A stretch of DNA of 64,000 bases, taken from NCBI GenBank assembly GCA_001766655.1, contig MJCC01000002.1, positions 1,426,958 through 1,490,957 of the forward strand. The letters are read 5' to 3'. A program made the translations under genes and the position numbers. The notes under the pieces were generated by a model. It saw only the letters and a program-made list of their open reading frames with translations. It made no database searches and had not been told where the DNA came from. Origin of the DNA: Phytomonas francai. Its lineage: Eukaryota > Euglenozoa > Kinetoplastea > Trypanosomatida > Trypanosomatidae. Shown here in pieces: positions 56,123 through 64,000 of the stretch (positions are counted from its first letter, which is position 1; each line of letters starts with the position of its first letter).

Positions 56123-56510
56123 GATAAATGAAAACACTAAAAGACACCTTTTAGATAAGAATGAACAAATGAAACTTGATAGAGGCAATCCAACGGTTTA
56201 GTAAAACACATCCTACATAAATTGATATTTCTTTTTCTTTATAACTATTATTATACCATTCGTATGATCGTTTTTATCAACTATGAAGGCAGGCAAAATG
56301 CCGCAGTGATCCATATATGAATTCCTGATGCAAGTATGGCAACCTGATTTTGGCGCAAATGAACAAAACATACACTAGTCATATACGGTTTCCTGCTCTA
56401 TTTAAAATAGATAGGGTATTTTTTTTTTTACGATCTCCTCGTCTTCTGCCTCCCTCAAATACAAATAAATTCGTAATTGTATGTGTATTTATGCAGATGG
56501 AAACACTTTT
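56123..56510. other. Spacer between FPGS and RCC1-like genes
   Basis: Non-coding 388 bases. T runs on the plus strand at 56420-56429 give A runs on the coding strand. Minus-strand pyrimidine-rich patches ending in AG lie within 50 bases upstream of the RCC1-like ATG. Confidence 0.45.
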
Positions 56511-58439
56511 CTACACCGGATGTCTCTTCATGGTGTGGGTCTTTATTAATTGGAGCACGTTACCCACGATGTAGAAGGACCCACACACAAAAACCTGAGC
56601 AGGCTTCAAAGCGTTTTCGTTATTACTAGCTGCTGGAACAACCATGTTAAGGACATCCTCAATGGAGCTGAAAGGTTGGGCACAGGGTAAGCAAGGCACC
56701 TCTCGGTAGAGCTCCCGCCAGGACTCCGTCGTGGTCACAAGCCTTTCATGGATACGATGTGATAAGTCCTCATGAATGCAATTGTCACCCTGATTTGCAT
56801 ATTCTACGCCGGTCAATGATGTGTTTTGATTAGCCACGCCTGGCGACTCTGGTTTCATGATGAGCAATTGTGGAATAACTACTTTGCAAAACTTCGAAAC
56901 AAACGGCATAAATGCTTTGAGTACGCGACGCGGGTCACGTAAGGTAAAAAATAACAAGACTCGACGAGGCTCTTCACTCACACCATCTCCGCCAACCCTC
57001 CATCTGTCGCCAGGCGGGATAGCACTGGCATCCAGAAACCACTTAGTGGCACGTTCAAGACTCTCCACTGTGTGTGCCCCATCCAGATAGAAGACGCAGT
57101 CTTTGCCGTCCCCAAAGGGGATAATGTGCGAGCGTCCTGCAAATCTCATAGTAGAAAAAACCTTCCGCTCTACCTCATCGAGAGGCAGGACGGGTGGTAT
57201 CCCAGCAATTTGACGCGCCGCCATGAAGGCTAGCTTGCTGTTTTCGATCGCATGGTCACCGCCAATGGCCAGACGCGGCCAGCTCTTTATGGGGAAAACT
57301 GAGTCCTCCAGAGGCATGAATGGGGTCTGTGTGGTCTTGGCCACACCCTCGAGTACGCTACGCGCCTTAGGGTGGTCCCGCTGCGGCGCAGCAAAGCACA
57401 CCACATTAGGTCTCATGATGGCGGCTTTCTCCTCAGAAATCATCTGAATGGTATTCCCAAGAAGCTCCATGTGGTCATAACCAAGCGCTGTGATAACACT
57501 TACTTCCGAAGGAATCACGTTAGTGGCGTCCTTGCGCCCACCAATCCCAACTTCCATAACCGCTACCTCGACATGCTCGGCGGCAAAGATGTGCAGAGCC
57601 AACATAAACAGAAAACTGAAATAACCAACGTTTGTGGCGTCGTCTCTGTCCACATCACGTTCCGAATACTTTAGTGCCTCAAGCCGTCCATGAAACTCAA
57701 AAAAGTAACGAGCAAACGTGTGTTGGGGAAGCATTAGGTTGTTAACTAAAAAACGCTCACGGATATCTATTAGATGAGGTGATGTGAAGAGACCAACCTT
57801 AAATCCATATGTCTTTAAAAGTGCAGCGGTGTAGGCAGCGGTTGTACCTTTACCTTTAGTGCCTGCAATGTGGACAAAACGCATCCTTTTGAAAATAGGT
57901 CGCATCGTAAGTCGATCCAATAGACGATTCACTACCACACAGCTGTTCTGGGTAGGCTTTTTTTTCATACTAATCATTGACTCTAAAACGCGAAGAGCAT
58001 CCCTAAATGAGTGATCTTTATCAGCTCTTTCCGTATGATCATATATAGAGCTAGATATATCTACGCCGACATCAAACTCACGTTTGGCGATGCCGCCTTC
58101 TTGAATATCACAGACGCGCGAAATCATTGCATCCTTCTCTTCCGAAAACAATATAGGATTGAATTGAATCTCAAGCGCGTGCGACAAATGGGACCACTTG
58201 TCATCATCGTTCAATCCTTTCTGCTGCGTGGATAAGCGCATGCAAAAGTGATGAAGAGGCACAATTGGTCCTTTCGATAATATACCGACGTGAAAGAACA
58301 TCGGTCGGCGTAACAAGAGATTCCCAGAAGAAACCAATGTGTGCCGCTTGTGGGATGAAAATGTTAAAAAAAGCGCACGCTTTGGGACATCAGTAGCAAT
58401 GAAAGGCCGCCGTATGACAGTAGTGATACTACACAGCAT
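56511..58439 (-). CDS. FPGS: Folylpolyglutamate synthase / dihydrofolate synthase
   Basis: A 642-residue Mur-ligase-family protein. The ATP-binding loop is HIAGTKGKGTTAAY with Lys197 at the P-loop position. SPHLIDIRERF, EVGIGGRKDATNVI, and ALGYDHMELLGNTIQMISEEKAAIMRPN follow as in FolC/FPGS. It adds gamma-linked glutamates to folates using ATP, trapping them in the cell. The N terminus (MLCSITTVIRRPFIATDVPKRALFLTFSSHKRH) is basic and Ser/Thr-rich, suggesting mitochondrial import of at least one form. The 140 residues before the catalytic core are longer than in bacterial FolC. The C-terminal domain has FYLDGAHTVESLERATKWF, the usual DGAH motif. A splice acceptor lies 45 bases upstream. Confidence 0.92.
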   Translation of the reverse strand: MLCSITTVIRRPFIATDVPKRALFLTFSSHKRHTLVSSGNLLLRRPMFFHVGILSKGPIVPLHHFCMRLSTQQKGLNDDDKWSHLSHALEIQFNPILFSEEKDAMISRVCDIQEGGIAKREFDVGVDISSSIYDHTERADKDHSFRDALRVLESMISMKKKPTQNSCVVVNRLLDRLTMRPIFKRMRFVHIAGTKGKGTTAAYTAALLKTYGFKVGLFTSPHLIDIRERFLVNNLMLPQHTFARYFFEFHGRLEALKYSERDVDRDDATNVGYFSFLFMLALHIFAAEHVEVAVMEVGIGGRKDATNVIPSEVSVITALGYDHMELLGNTIQMISEEKAAIMRPNVVCFAAPQRDHPKARSVLEGVAKTTQTPFMPLEDSVFPIKSWPRLAIGGDHAIENSKLAFMAARQIAGIPPVLPLDEVERKVFSTMRFAGRSHIIPFGDGKDCVFYLDGAHTVESLERATKWFLDASAIPPGDRWRVGGDGVSEEPRRVLLFFTLRDPRRVLKAFMPFVSKFCKVVIPQLLIMKPESPGVANQNTSLTGVEYANQGDNCIHEDLSHRIHERLVTTTESWRELYREVPCLPCAQPFSSIEDVLNMVVPAASNNENALKPAQVFVCGSFYIVGNVLQLIKTHTMKRHPV

Positions 58440-59245
58440 TTCTCACTTCCGAGGTGAATATGATCATTCAAAACCTATGGGCCCTGAGAAAGGAAAGATG
58501 ACGCAAAATTATAGTCGAAAATACGCTATACCCATCCTACGACTTATTGATAAAGGTTTAGTAAAACGGTAACGAGGTATGACTCTCTTGATCAATTCAA
58601 AAAAAAAGATATCAGAAAAGACAGACGTCTGAAACATATAAAAGAAGAAGATGATAACTAAAAAGACATGTTGGATGCAAACTTAAGTATCGGAATACAA
58701 CAAAAAGTGATTTTTTATAATACCTGCTTTTTCCCTCTTGTTGTTAAAGAATCAGGGTTAAAAAACGCAAAGATGAATATCTAAAAAGTATGTTATTTCA
58801 CCTCCAAAAAAGGTCACCTTAATATCATAAAATCGATGCCGATAATTGTAGTATAACCTATTTATAACAAGAACGAATATTCTAAACATCAAAAAATTAG
58901 TGTTCATTTGAAATATTATTAGAATTCCTAGTCAAAACATCTGTTTAACCAGATTTATTACACTCCAATTTTTCAGTTTTTTAGATTAGAAACCATACTT
59001 TTGGAGCACACAGAATATAACGATATTAACACATGAAACTAATAAAACTAAATGAGTTGATTAAGAATCAAACGATACACTAATCTTTCCTTTTCCATGC
59101 TTGTTTAAAACTTGAAGTTTTTTTGGCATACTATTATGTATACAGGGATCTGAGCAAGATTGTGCTTCAACTGCCCAGTTCACTGGTTTTATTTCAGTAT
59201 AAATAAATAATTAAATTTACTATATATTGATGTTCCTGCACCATT
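58440..59245. other. Spacer with minus-strand splice acceptor for FPGS
   Basis: On the minus strand the pyrimidine tract at 58486-58497 ends in an AG at 58484-58485, 45 bases before the FPGS ATG. The rest is AT-rich 3' flank of the UGDH gene without recognised features. Confidence 0.5.
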
Positions 59246-60778
59246 CTAATATCCGTTCGCGCTATCAAATAAGGAATCAGGTACATGCTCACCGATAGAA
59301 AAGGCATTAAAGCCAATGCTCTTGATGTCTCCGAGATTTAAAGTAGGGCATCCATTAAACAACACGGCAGGCTTATTCATGACATTATAAACCGATCTAT
59401 AATTCAAATCCTTAAACTCGTCCCACTCCGTCAGAATGATAACAGCAGACGCATCCCGAGCAGAATCCAACGCAGAGCGTACCAACTTCACGTTCTTTTT
59501 TAGAAAACAAGTTAATTTGTCACTGTAAAGTTTGAATTCGCAAACATTATCACCTTGACAGCCGGTTTCCGAAGGCTCAATATCAATATTCGCGTTAGTT
59601 GAAGTGATATAGCTTGCCAATTCTGAGTAAACAGCATTTTCAGAAACCTTGGGATCGTAAATTTTTAGTTGTGCGCCCTCCTCCAGGAAACGAGAGCAGA
59701 TATGAATAGCGGGACTCTCACGAGTATCACCAGTATCCTTCTTAAAAGTGAAGCCGAAAATTGCCAGTGTCTTTTTGCTCACCGTGTTGTAGCACATTTC
59801 CACCACTTTCTGGTAAATTCGTTCCTTTTGATACTCGTTAATTATGATGACTTGATCCCAGTACTCGGCTACTTCGGGTAGGCCCATCTTCTCGCATAAG
59901 TACACCAGACTCAGGATGTCCTTTTTGAAACAGGATCCACCAAATCCCGGGGAAGGGTTCAAAAACCTGTTCCCGATGCGCTTGTCGAAACCAACAGCTT
60001 GGCTGATTTCCATGATATTGGCTTTTGTCTTCTCACAAATCACGCTGATCGAGTTAATGGAAGAGATTCGCTGAGCTAGAAAAGCGTTCGAGACCAGTTT
60101 TGATAGCTCACTCGACCATAAATTCATCGTGATGATGCGCTCCTTTGGCACCCAGTTCTCATAGATCGCGGAAAGTGTGGCCACGGCATTGGGGTCGGTG
60201 CCCCCGATTAAAATACGATCAGGCTTCAGTAAGTCCTGAATCGCAGTGCCCTCAGCCAAGAACTCTGGATTGCTCAAAATTTGAAACCGTGTTTTCGAAT
60301 TAAATGATGAAAGAATCTGCTCGACAAATGTAGCCGTCCGTACGGGGACGGTGCTTTTTTCCACAATAATGACGTCTCGCTCATCGGTAACTTTTTCCCT
60401 AACAAGTCGGATGGAACTCTCGAAGTACGAAAGATCCGTGGCACGCCCAGCTCCAATACCCCCTCCCTTAGTTGGTGTATTGACGGCAATAAAAATGATA
60501 TCAGCATCTCGCAAAACGTTTGGGTCGGTCGTGAAAAACAAGTTATTTCCACGTACTTTGTAAATGACATCAGATAGCCCAGGCTCAAAAATGGGCAGAC
60601 CATCAGGCTCATCTGGTGAGGACGGAGGAGGAGAGTTCCACGCCTCTATACGGGGCTCAAAAATGTCAAATACATGCACCGTAACAAATGGGCATTTGTC
60701 GGCTATCACAGCCATACTGGGGCCACCAACATACCCAGCGCCTACACAGACAATTTTAAGCTTTTTCGCTGGATTCAT
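59246..60778 (-). CDS. UGDH: UDP-glucose 6-dehydrogenase
   Basis: A 510-residue enzyme. The N-terminal Rossmann motif is KIVCVGAGYVGGPSMAVIA (residues 8-26), then VNTPTK, VEKSTVPVRT, LSNPEFLAEGTAIQDLLKPDRILIGG, and the catalytic FGGSCFKKD with Cys283. A C-terminal UDP-binding domain (AIFGFTFKKDTGDTRESPAI) is complete. It oxidises UDP-glucose twice with NAD to UDP-glucuronate, a donor for glucuronosyl and, through decarboxylation, xylosyl residues. It is closer to the animal/plant form than to the short bacterial form by length and motifs. No signal peptide: cytosolic. Presence is notable because not all trypanosomatids make UDP-glucuronate. Confidence 0.94.
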   Translation of the reverse strand: MNPAKKLKIVCVGAGYVGGPSMAVIADKCPFVTVHVFDIFEPRIEAWNSPPPSSPDEPDGLPIFEPGLSDVIYKVRGNNLFFTTDPNVLRDADIIFIAVNTPTKGGGIGAGRATDLSYFESSIRLVREKVTDERDVIIVEKSTVPVRTATFVEQILSSFNSKTRFQILSNPEFLAEGTAIQDLLKPDRILIGGTDPNAVATLSAIYENWVPKERIITMNLWSSELSKLVSNAFLAQRISSINSISVICEKTKANIMEISQAVGFDKRIGNRFLNPSPGFGGSCFKKDILSLVYLCEKMGLPEVAEYWDQVIIINEYQKERIYQKVVEMCYNTVSKKTLAIFGFTFKKDTGDTRESPAIHICSRFLEEGAQLKIYDPKVSENAVYSELASYITSTNANIDIEPSETGCQGDNVCEFKLYSDKLTCFLKKNVKLVRSALDSARDASAVIILTEWDEFKDLNYRSVYNVMNKPAVLFNGCPTLNLGDIKSIGFNAFSIGEHVPDSLFDSANGY

Positions 60779-61512
60779 GAGTGTTTTTTTTTTTTAATAG
60801 CGTATGTTTTGTGAATTAAGTCCCTTAATACGTTCTAAGCTATAAAATAATTATCAAGTCGAACCTAAAGGCTATACAATTCTACAAAAAGAAAAGGAAA
60901 GCCAATGATTTTAAGGGTATATTCAAAAGTGTAAAATAGCACCCGATTGGTTTTTGAACAGATAAAATCGCTCATCTATCCCTATAAGAGATGGGATATT
61001 AGCAACATGAATGATAATGCAAACACAATTCTGAACGGCAGTTCAGAAATATATGATATAGAAAAAAAGCAGTATAAATAAGAAAATCGATGCATTTGCA
61101 TGATAAAACAGTCTCCACCCAGATGAAATGATAAACAATATTATAAAAGCAATAATAAACTCACACTTTGATATATTAACCCATTGCTCTATTTACACAT
61201 TCTTACGAATTGTACGTGGACACATTGTTTTATATTATGTTTTTCGGTACAATTTTTTTTTCGCTCTGGTAAGAAGCAGTTACTTCTGCTCGTCCCAGCT
61301 GCCCCTGTGAATCTACCAAAAAGGGGATTGAAAAGATGAAGACTATGAACAATTGTGGCGTGGAAATAAAGAATATAGGGATGCACATTGGGAGCATGGA
61401 AACCCACTTCTACTTATAAAACACCTTAAAGATTATTTAGAATTGTAAATAAGTTCAAGTCCAAGAGCTGGAAAGGGAAAAAGAAGACATCTGAGGGGTA
61501 GCTGGCTTCTAT
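60779..61512. other. Spacer between kinase and UGDH genes
   Basis: Non-coding 734 bases, AT-rich. A T run at 60784-60796 (an A tract in the UGDH leader) and several T runs near 61245-61260 are the only notable items. Confidence 0.45.
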
Positions 61513-63897
61513 TCATGGTGAAGGCACCGTTTTATGAACAATTTCCTCCCAACGACGTAGCGCCTCATGTGCGGTTGGTCTCTCTAGCGGATCTAAACTC
61601 AGTAATTGGCACAAAAACTCAAGGACCGCCTCACCTACTGACTCCGCTAATTCGTGCTGTTCTTGTTCATTGAGAGCTCTACTTAGCGCGCACCTCTGTG
61701 GCGTACAAGAGTGTGCATAATTATGAGACAAGTGCCTTAACGCTTTGCGATAAGAAGTGGGAGATTGGGAAGAAGCGCACACGCTATCAATATCGAATGT
61801 ATCACTGTCGCTGCTTAAGCTATTGGTGAGCACCGTGTGTGATGCGGTATTAGCTAGCAGTGAGAGATTACCAAGCCGACTCCCTCCAAAAAGCATGCAT
61901 CCAGTCAGAAGCTCGTATAATAGGCATCCACAACCCCATATATCAGCGGATAGTTCGACTCGTTGCATGCGTTTAAAAAGAACCTCGAGCTTACTGAAGC
62001 TTTCAGGGGCTCTGGGTGGATCAGCTTCGTCGAGGTGGTCCCGACGATAAGTGGCATTCACATCAAGTGTCTCAAAGAGGGGAGGACCGTCAGACCAGTT
62101 GTCGCCAAAACCACTTTTCTGAACTAGAGCACTCTGGTTTAAATATTCATTCAAGATACCGCGGAAAATCTGATACCGACGTCTTGGAACCATAGCCTCC
62201 GGTGGTTGTACCGCCTCCGTACCATTTGCGCTCCCCCATCGAGATGCCATGAACCGCGCCTCTCCTGCAGCCACCTCACAGAAAAGGATGTGCATATCTT
62301 CCTCGCTGCAGCTGTCGCAAGAGCCAAAATCACCCAGCCGTACCACCGTTGGAATTCTAAAAACTTGTCCATGAGGCGTCGCTGAGCCCTTTTCATGATT
62401 CGCATTTCCAACTGTTGAAGCACTTTCAAGGCGACTCTTGGGATCCCCGCCTTCGCCCCTTTCCGTCGTGAACTGCAGCTCGACTTCAATGAAGACGTTA
62501 TTCGCCTTAAGGTCGCCATGTCTAATGGCGTGACGGTGGGAAAACTCCACCGCCGCCAGCACCTGGGTAAAGATGCTGGCACACTGTGAAAAAAACGACG
62601 GAGTACATGGTGATGGACCACTCTTCGGTAGTGACGAGGAATCATCCGCATAAGAAGTTATTGTAGCGTGGGTTTCATCTCTAATTGTATCAAAACCAAG
62701 CGGATACTGTGCCAAGCGCCAAGAGAGGAGTGATCCTCCCATGTACTCTGGAGTTATAATAAAGAATTCCTCACTTGAGCAACCATATGACAGTAGCGAG
62801 ATGATGTGCGGGTGGCCACGCAGTCGGTGAAGTGCCAAAACTTCGGAGTGACACAGAGACAGAGAAGCACTTCTACCACCGCGAAAATTTACAGGAATAA
62901 ACTTAATAGCCACGTTGCCGTTTGAGCATTGACAAACTGCCTCCGCCTCCTGACGATCTATAAGACTGTACAGCTCCGACCCGACGTATTTAAGCATGTT
63001 TAATTGTGGAAACAAAGGTGTAGCACGGTACACTGAGCCAAACCCACCTGCACTGATACGACGACATACCGAAAAGTTACGCAGCCAATCGCGCCGTGGT
63101 AAGAGCAACCGCAACAACGTATAGTGTCCACTAGCGAGGGGTTTGAACAGCGCGTCCGTCTGATGTAGTAGTGTGTAACTGCAGCTGTCTTGCACTTTGT
63201 CGTCACTCACCGCACACGATTCCAACGATCTGACAAAGGATTGACACTTAGCACCTGACAGAAGCTGAACCTTTGCCAGTTGCCTCAGCGCTCCACCGTA
63301 CTGCTCATCCAACCAGCACTTAACGGCACGGACCACCGGCTCGTGGCAATGTTGCTCCAAATAACACTGCAAGTCGCTCAGCACGTGAACTCCAGCCAAC
63401 ACTTGAGGAGAGCTTATCTTCGCGGCAATGGCATCGCACTGCGACTCTTGTGAAGGAACAGCCGCATCCATTACACAATCTAAGCAGTAAAGACTCTCTG
63501 GCTGCATCATGGCGCGGTGCAGCGACGAACGGTTCTGCATGAAGGAGGAGATAGTAAAGCCATACCTAACAAAACCACTCTCACGCTGCAGCACTAAGCT
63601 AGAGATGCTCAAAATGAGCTCCATCATAATGGATGGAAACTTCGCAAGGGAGATGCCCGAAGCCGTCGAAAATGTGGATTCCATAAAGCCTTTAGTGAAA
63701 GAAGCATGAAACTGCGGTGTATGGGCAGCACTCGCATTATAATGGTTTATAACGGGTCTCTTGGATGGGAAAGACTCCACACTCTTCGAGGAACTGGTTC
63801 CACTGCCTAGTAGTACCGATGCTGGGTCGATATCTGCGTCTATCTCGAAAAGAGGGGGTACTATTGGTCTTCGTGAAGCGGTGCCACCATTACTCAT
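61513..63897 (-). CDS. Protein kinase with long N-terminal region (start uncertain)
   Basis: From the ATG at 63897 the protein is 794 residues, but the frame stays open to the right edge of the window (about 34 more codons), so the true start may lie outside. The first 270 residues match no family. The kinase domain has a glycine loop ISAGGFGSVYRA, VAIKF, catalytic-loop HGDLKANN (Asp462, Lys464, Asn467; HRD is HGD), DFG at 523-525, and a late ELSADIWGCGCLLYELLTG segment with the alpha-F Asp. An 80-residue insert lies between catalytic loop and DFG, another precedes the DIWGCG segment. All catalytic residues are present, so it should be active on Ser/Thr; subfamily is unclear, with NAK/AAK-like kinases a loose resemblance (G-D-F-G-S-C). 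Confidence 0.8.
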   Translation of the reverse strand: MSNGGTASRRPIVPPLFEIDADIDPASVLLGSGTSSSKSVESFPSKRPVINHYNASAAHTPQFHASFTKGFMESTFSTASGISLAKFPSIMMELILSISSLVLQRESGFVRYGFTISSFMQNRSSLHRAMMQPESLYCLDCVMDAAVPSQESQCDAIAAKISSPQVLAGVHVLSDLQCYLEQHCHEPVVRAVKCWLDEQYGGALRQLAKVQLLSGAKCQSFVRSLESCAVSDDKVQDSCSYTLLHQTDALFKPLASGHYTLLRLLLPRRDWLRNFSVCRRISAGGFGSVYRATPLFPQLNMLKYVGSELYSLIDRQEAEAVCQCSNGNVAIKFIPVNFRGGRSASLSLCHSEVLALHRLRGHPHIISLLSYGCSSEEFFIITPEYMGGSLLSWRLAQYPLGFDTIRDETHATITSYADDSSSLPKSGPSPCTPSFFSQCASIFTQVLAAVEFSHRHAIRHGDLKANNVFIEVELQFTTERGEGGDPKSRLESASTVGNANHEKGSATPHGQVFRIPTVVRLGDFGSCDSCSEEDMHILFCEVAAGEARFMASRWGSANGTEAVQPPEAMVPRRRYQIFRGILNEYLNQSALVQKSGFGDNWSDGPPLFETLDVNATYRRDHLDEADPPRAPESFSKLEVLFKRMQRVELSADIWGCGCLLYELLTGCMLFGGSRLGNLSLLANTASHTVLTNSLSSDSDTFDIDSVCASSQSPTSYRKALRHLSHNYAHSCTPQRCALSRALNEQEQHELAESVGEAVLEFLCQLLSLDPLERPTAHEALRRWEEIVHKTVPSP

Positions 63898-64000
63898 AGA
63901 AGTTGCAAAATTTCCCCTTCTTGACCCCCTCCTACCACATATGGGATGTTTTTCCGTGGCTTGGCAGGAGCAATCTGAGTCGTGGTTGAGCGCTCCGTGA

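Noticed and set aside
1..64000. Genome-wide stop-codon reassignment as in Blastocrithidia
   Set aside because: TAA, TAG and TGA all end recognised genes at the expected lengths, and only one gene has an internal stop.
1..64000. CRISPR arrays, operons with ribosome binding sites, insertion sequences
   Set aside because: None seen; the DNA is eukaryotic and the only repeats are microsatellites and the 22.0/23.5-kb direct repeat.

Overview
The window looks like nuclear DNA of a trypanosomatid (Kinetoplastea). Long intron-free genes sit head-to-tail on one strand and then flip to the other. Intergenic DNA is AT-rich, full of homopolymers and TA/TG microsatellites, and polypyrimidine-AG trans-splice acceptors lie ahead of several start codons. 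All recognised genes end at ordinary TAA, TAG or TGA codons. Gene content also fits: base J glucosyltransferase next to sterol 24-C-methyltransferase, a tyrosine-aminotransferase-like gene and a DPP8/9-like peptidase. From memory this resembles the Leishmania chromosome 36 / Trypanosoma brucei chromosome 10 neighbourhood. I cannot name the species.

Layout. Positions 1-48.8 kb hold one plus-strand unit of 19 genes: a 3' fragment, aminotransferase, unknown protein, base J glucosyltransferase, SMT, EF-hand protein, very large cullin-like protein, DPP8/9-like peptidase, centrin-like EF-hand protein, FYVE-like protein, membrane protein with a CHB_HEX_C-like domain (containing the 40-base assembly gap), RRM protein, CAF-1 p60-like WD40 protein, Nup93/Nic96-like protein, SNAP43-like protein, degenerate DEAD-box helicase with a mitochondrial-type leader, CFAP45, an unknown Tyr-rich protein, and a helical-repeat protein broken by one in-frame TAA. 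From 50.6 to 64.0 kb the genes run on the minus strand. In transcription order they are a protein kinase (open to the window edge), UDP-glucose 6-dehydrogenase, folylpolyglutamate synthase, RCC1-like protein, membrane-bound histidine acid phosphatase and a decayed acid phosphatase copy. The two units converge on a gene-free strip at 48.84-50.61 kb that carries tRNA relics.

Functional themes. Chromatin and transcription: base J, CAF-1 and SNAPc-like genes. Flagellum: CFAP45, perhaps the EF-hand and Tyr-rich proteins. Sterol, folate and nucleotide-sugar metabolism: SMT, FPGS and UGDH. Proteolysis and ubiquitin: the DPP8/9-like peptidase and the cullin.

Most unusual features: a 1.46-kb GC-rich block between two copies of a microsatellite/splice-acceptor module (22.0-23.57 kb); a tRNA-Pro whose T arm has collapsed between two CCGG repeats, beside a degenerate tRNA-Thr; a box C/D-like RNA candidate with a long terminal stem (938-1067); a hairpin cluster at 28.3-28.4 kb; the single in-frame stop at 47136; the 1617-residue cullin with its NEDD8-acceptor lysine position kept; and sharp GC-rich cores inside otherwise average-GC genes.
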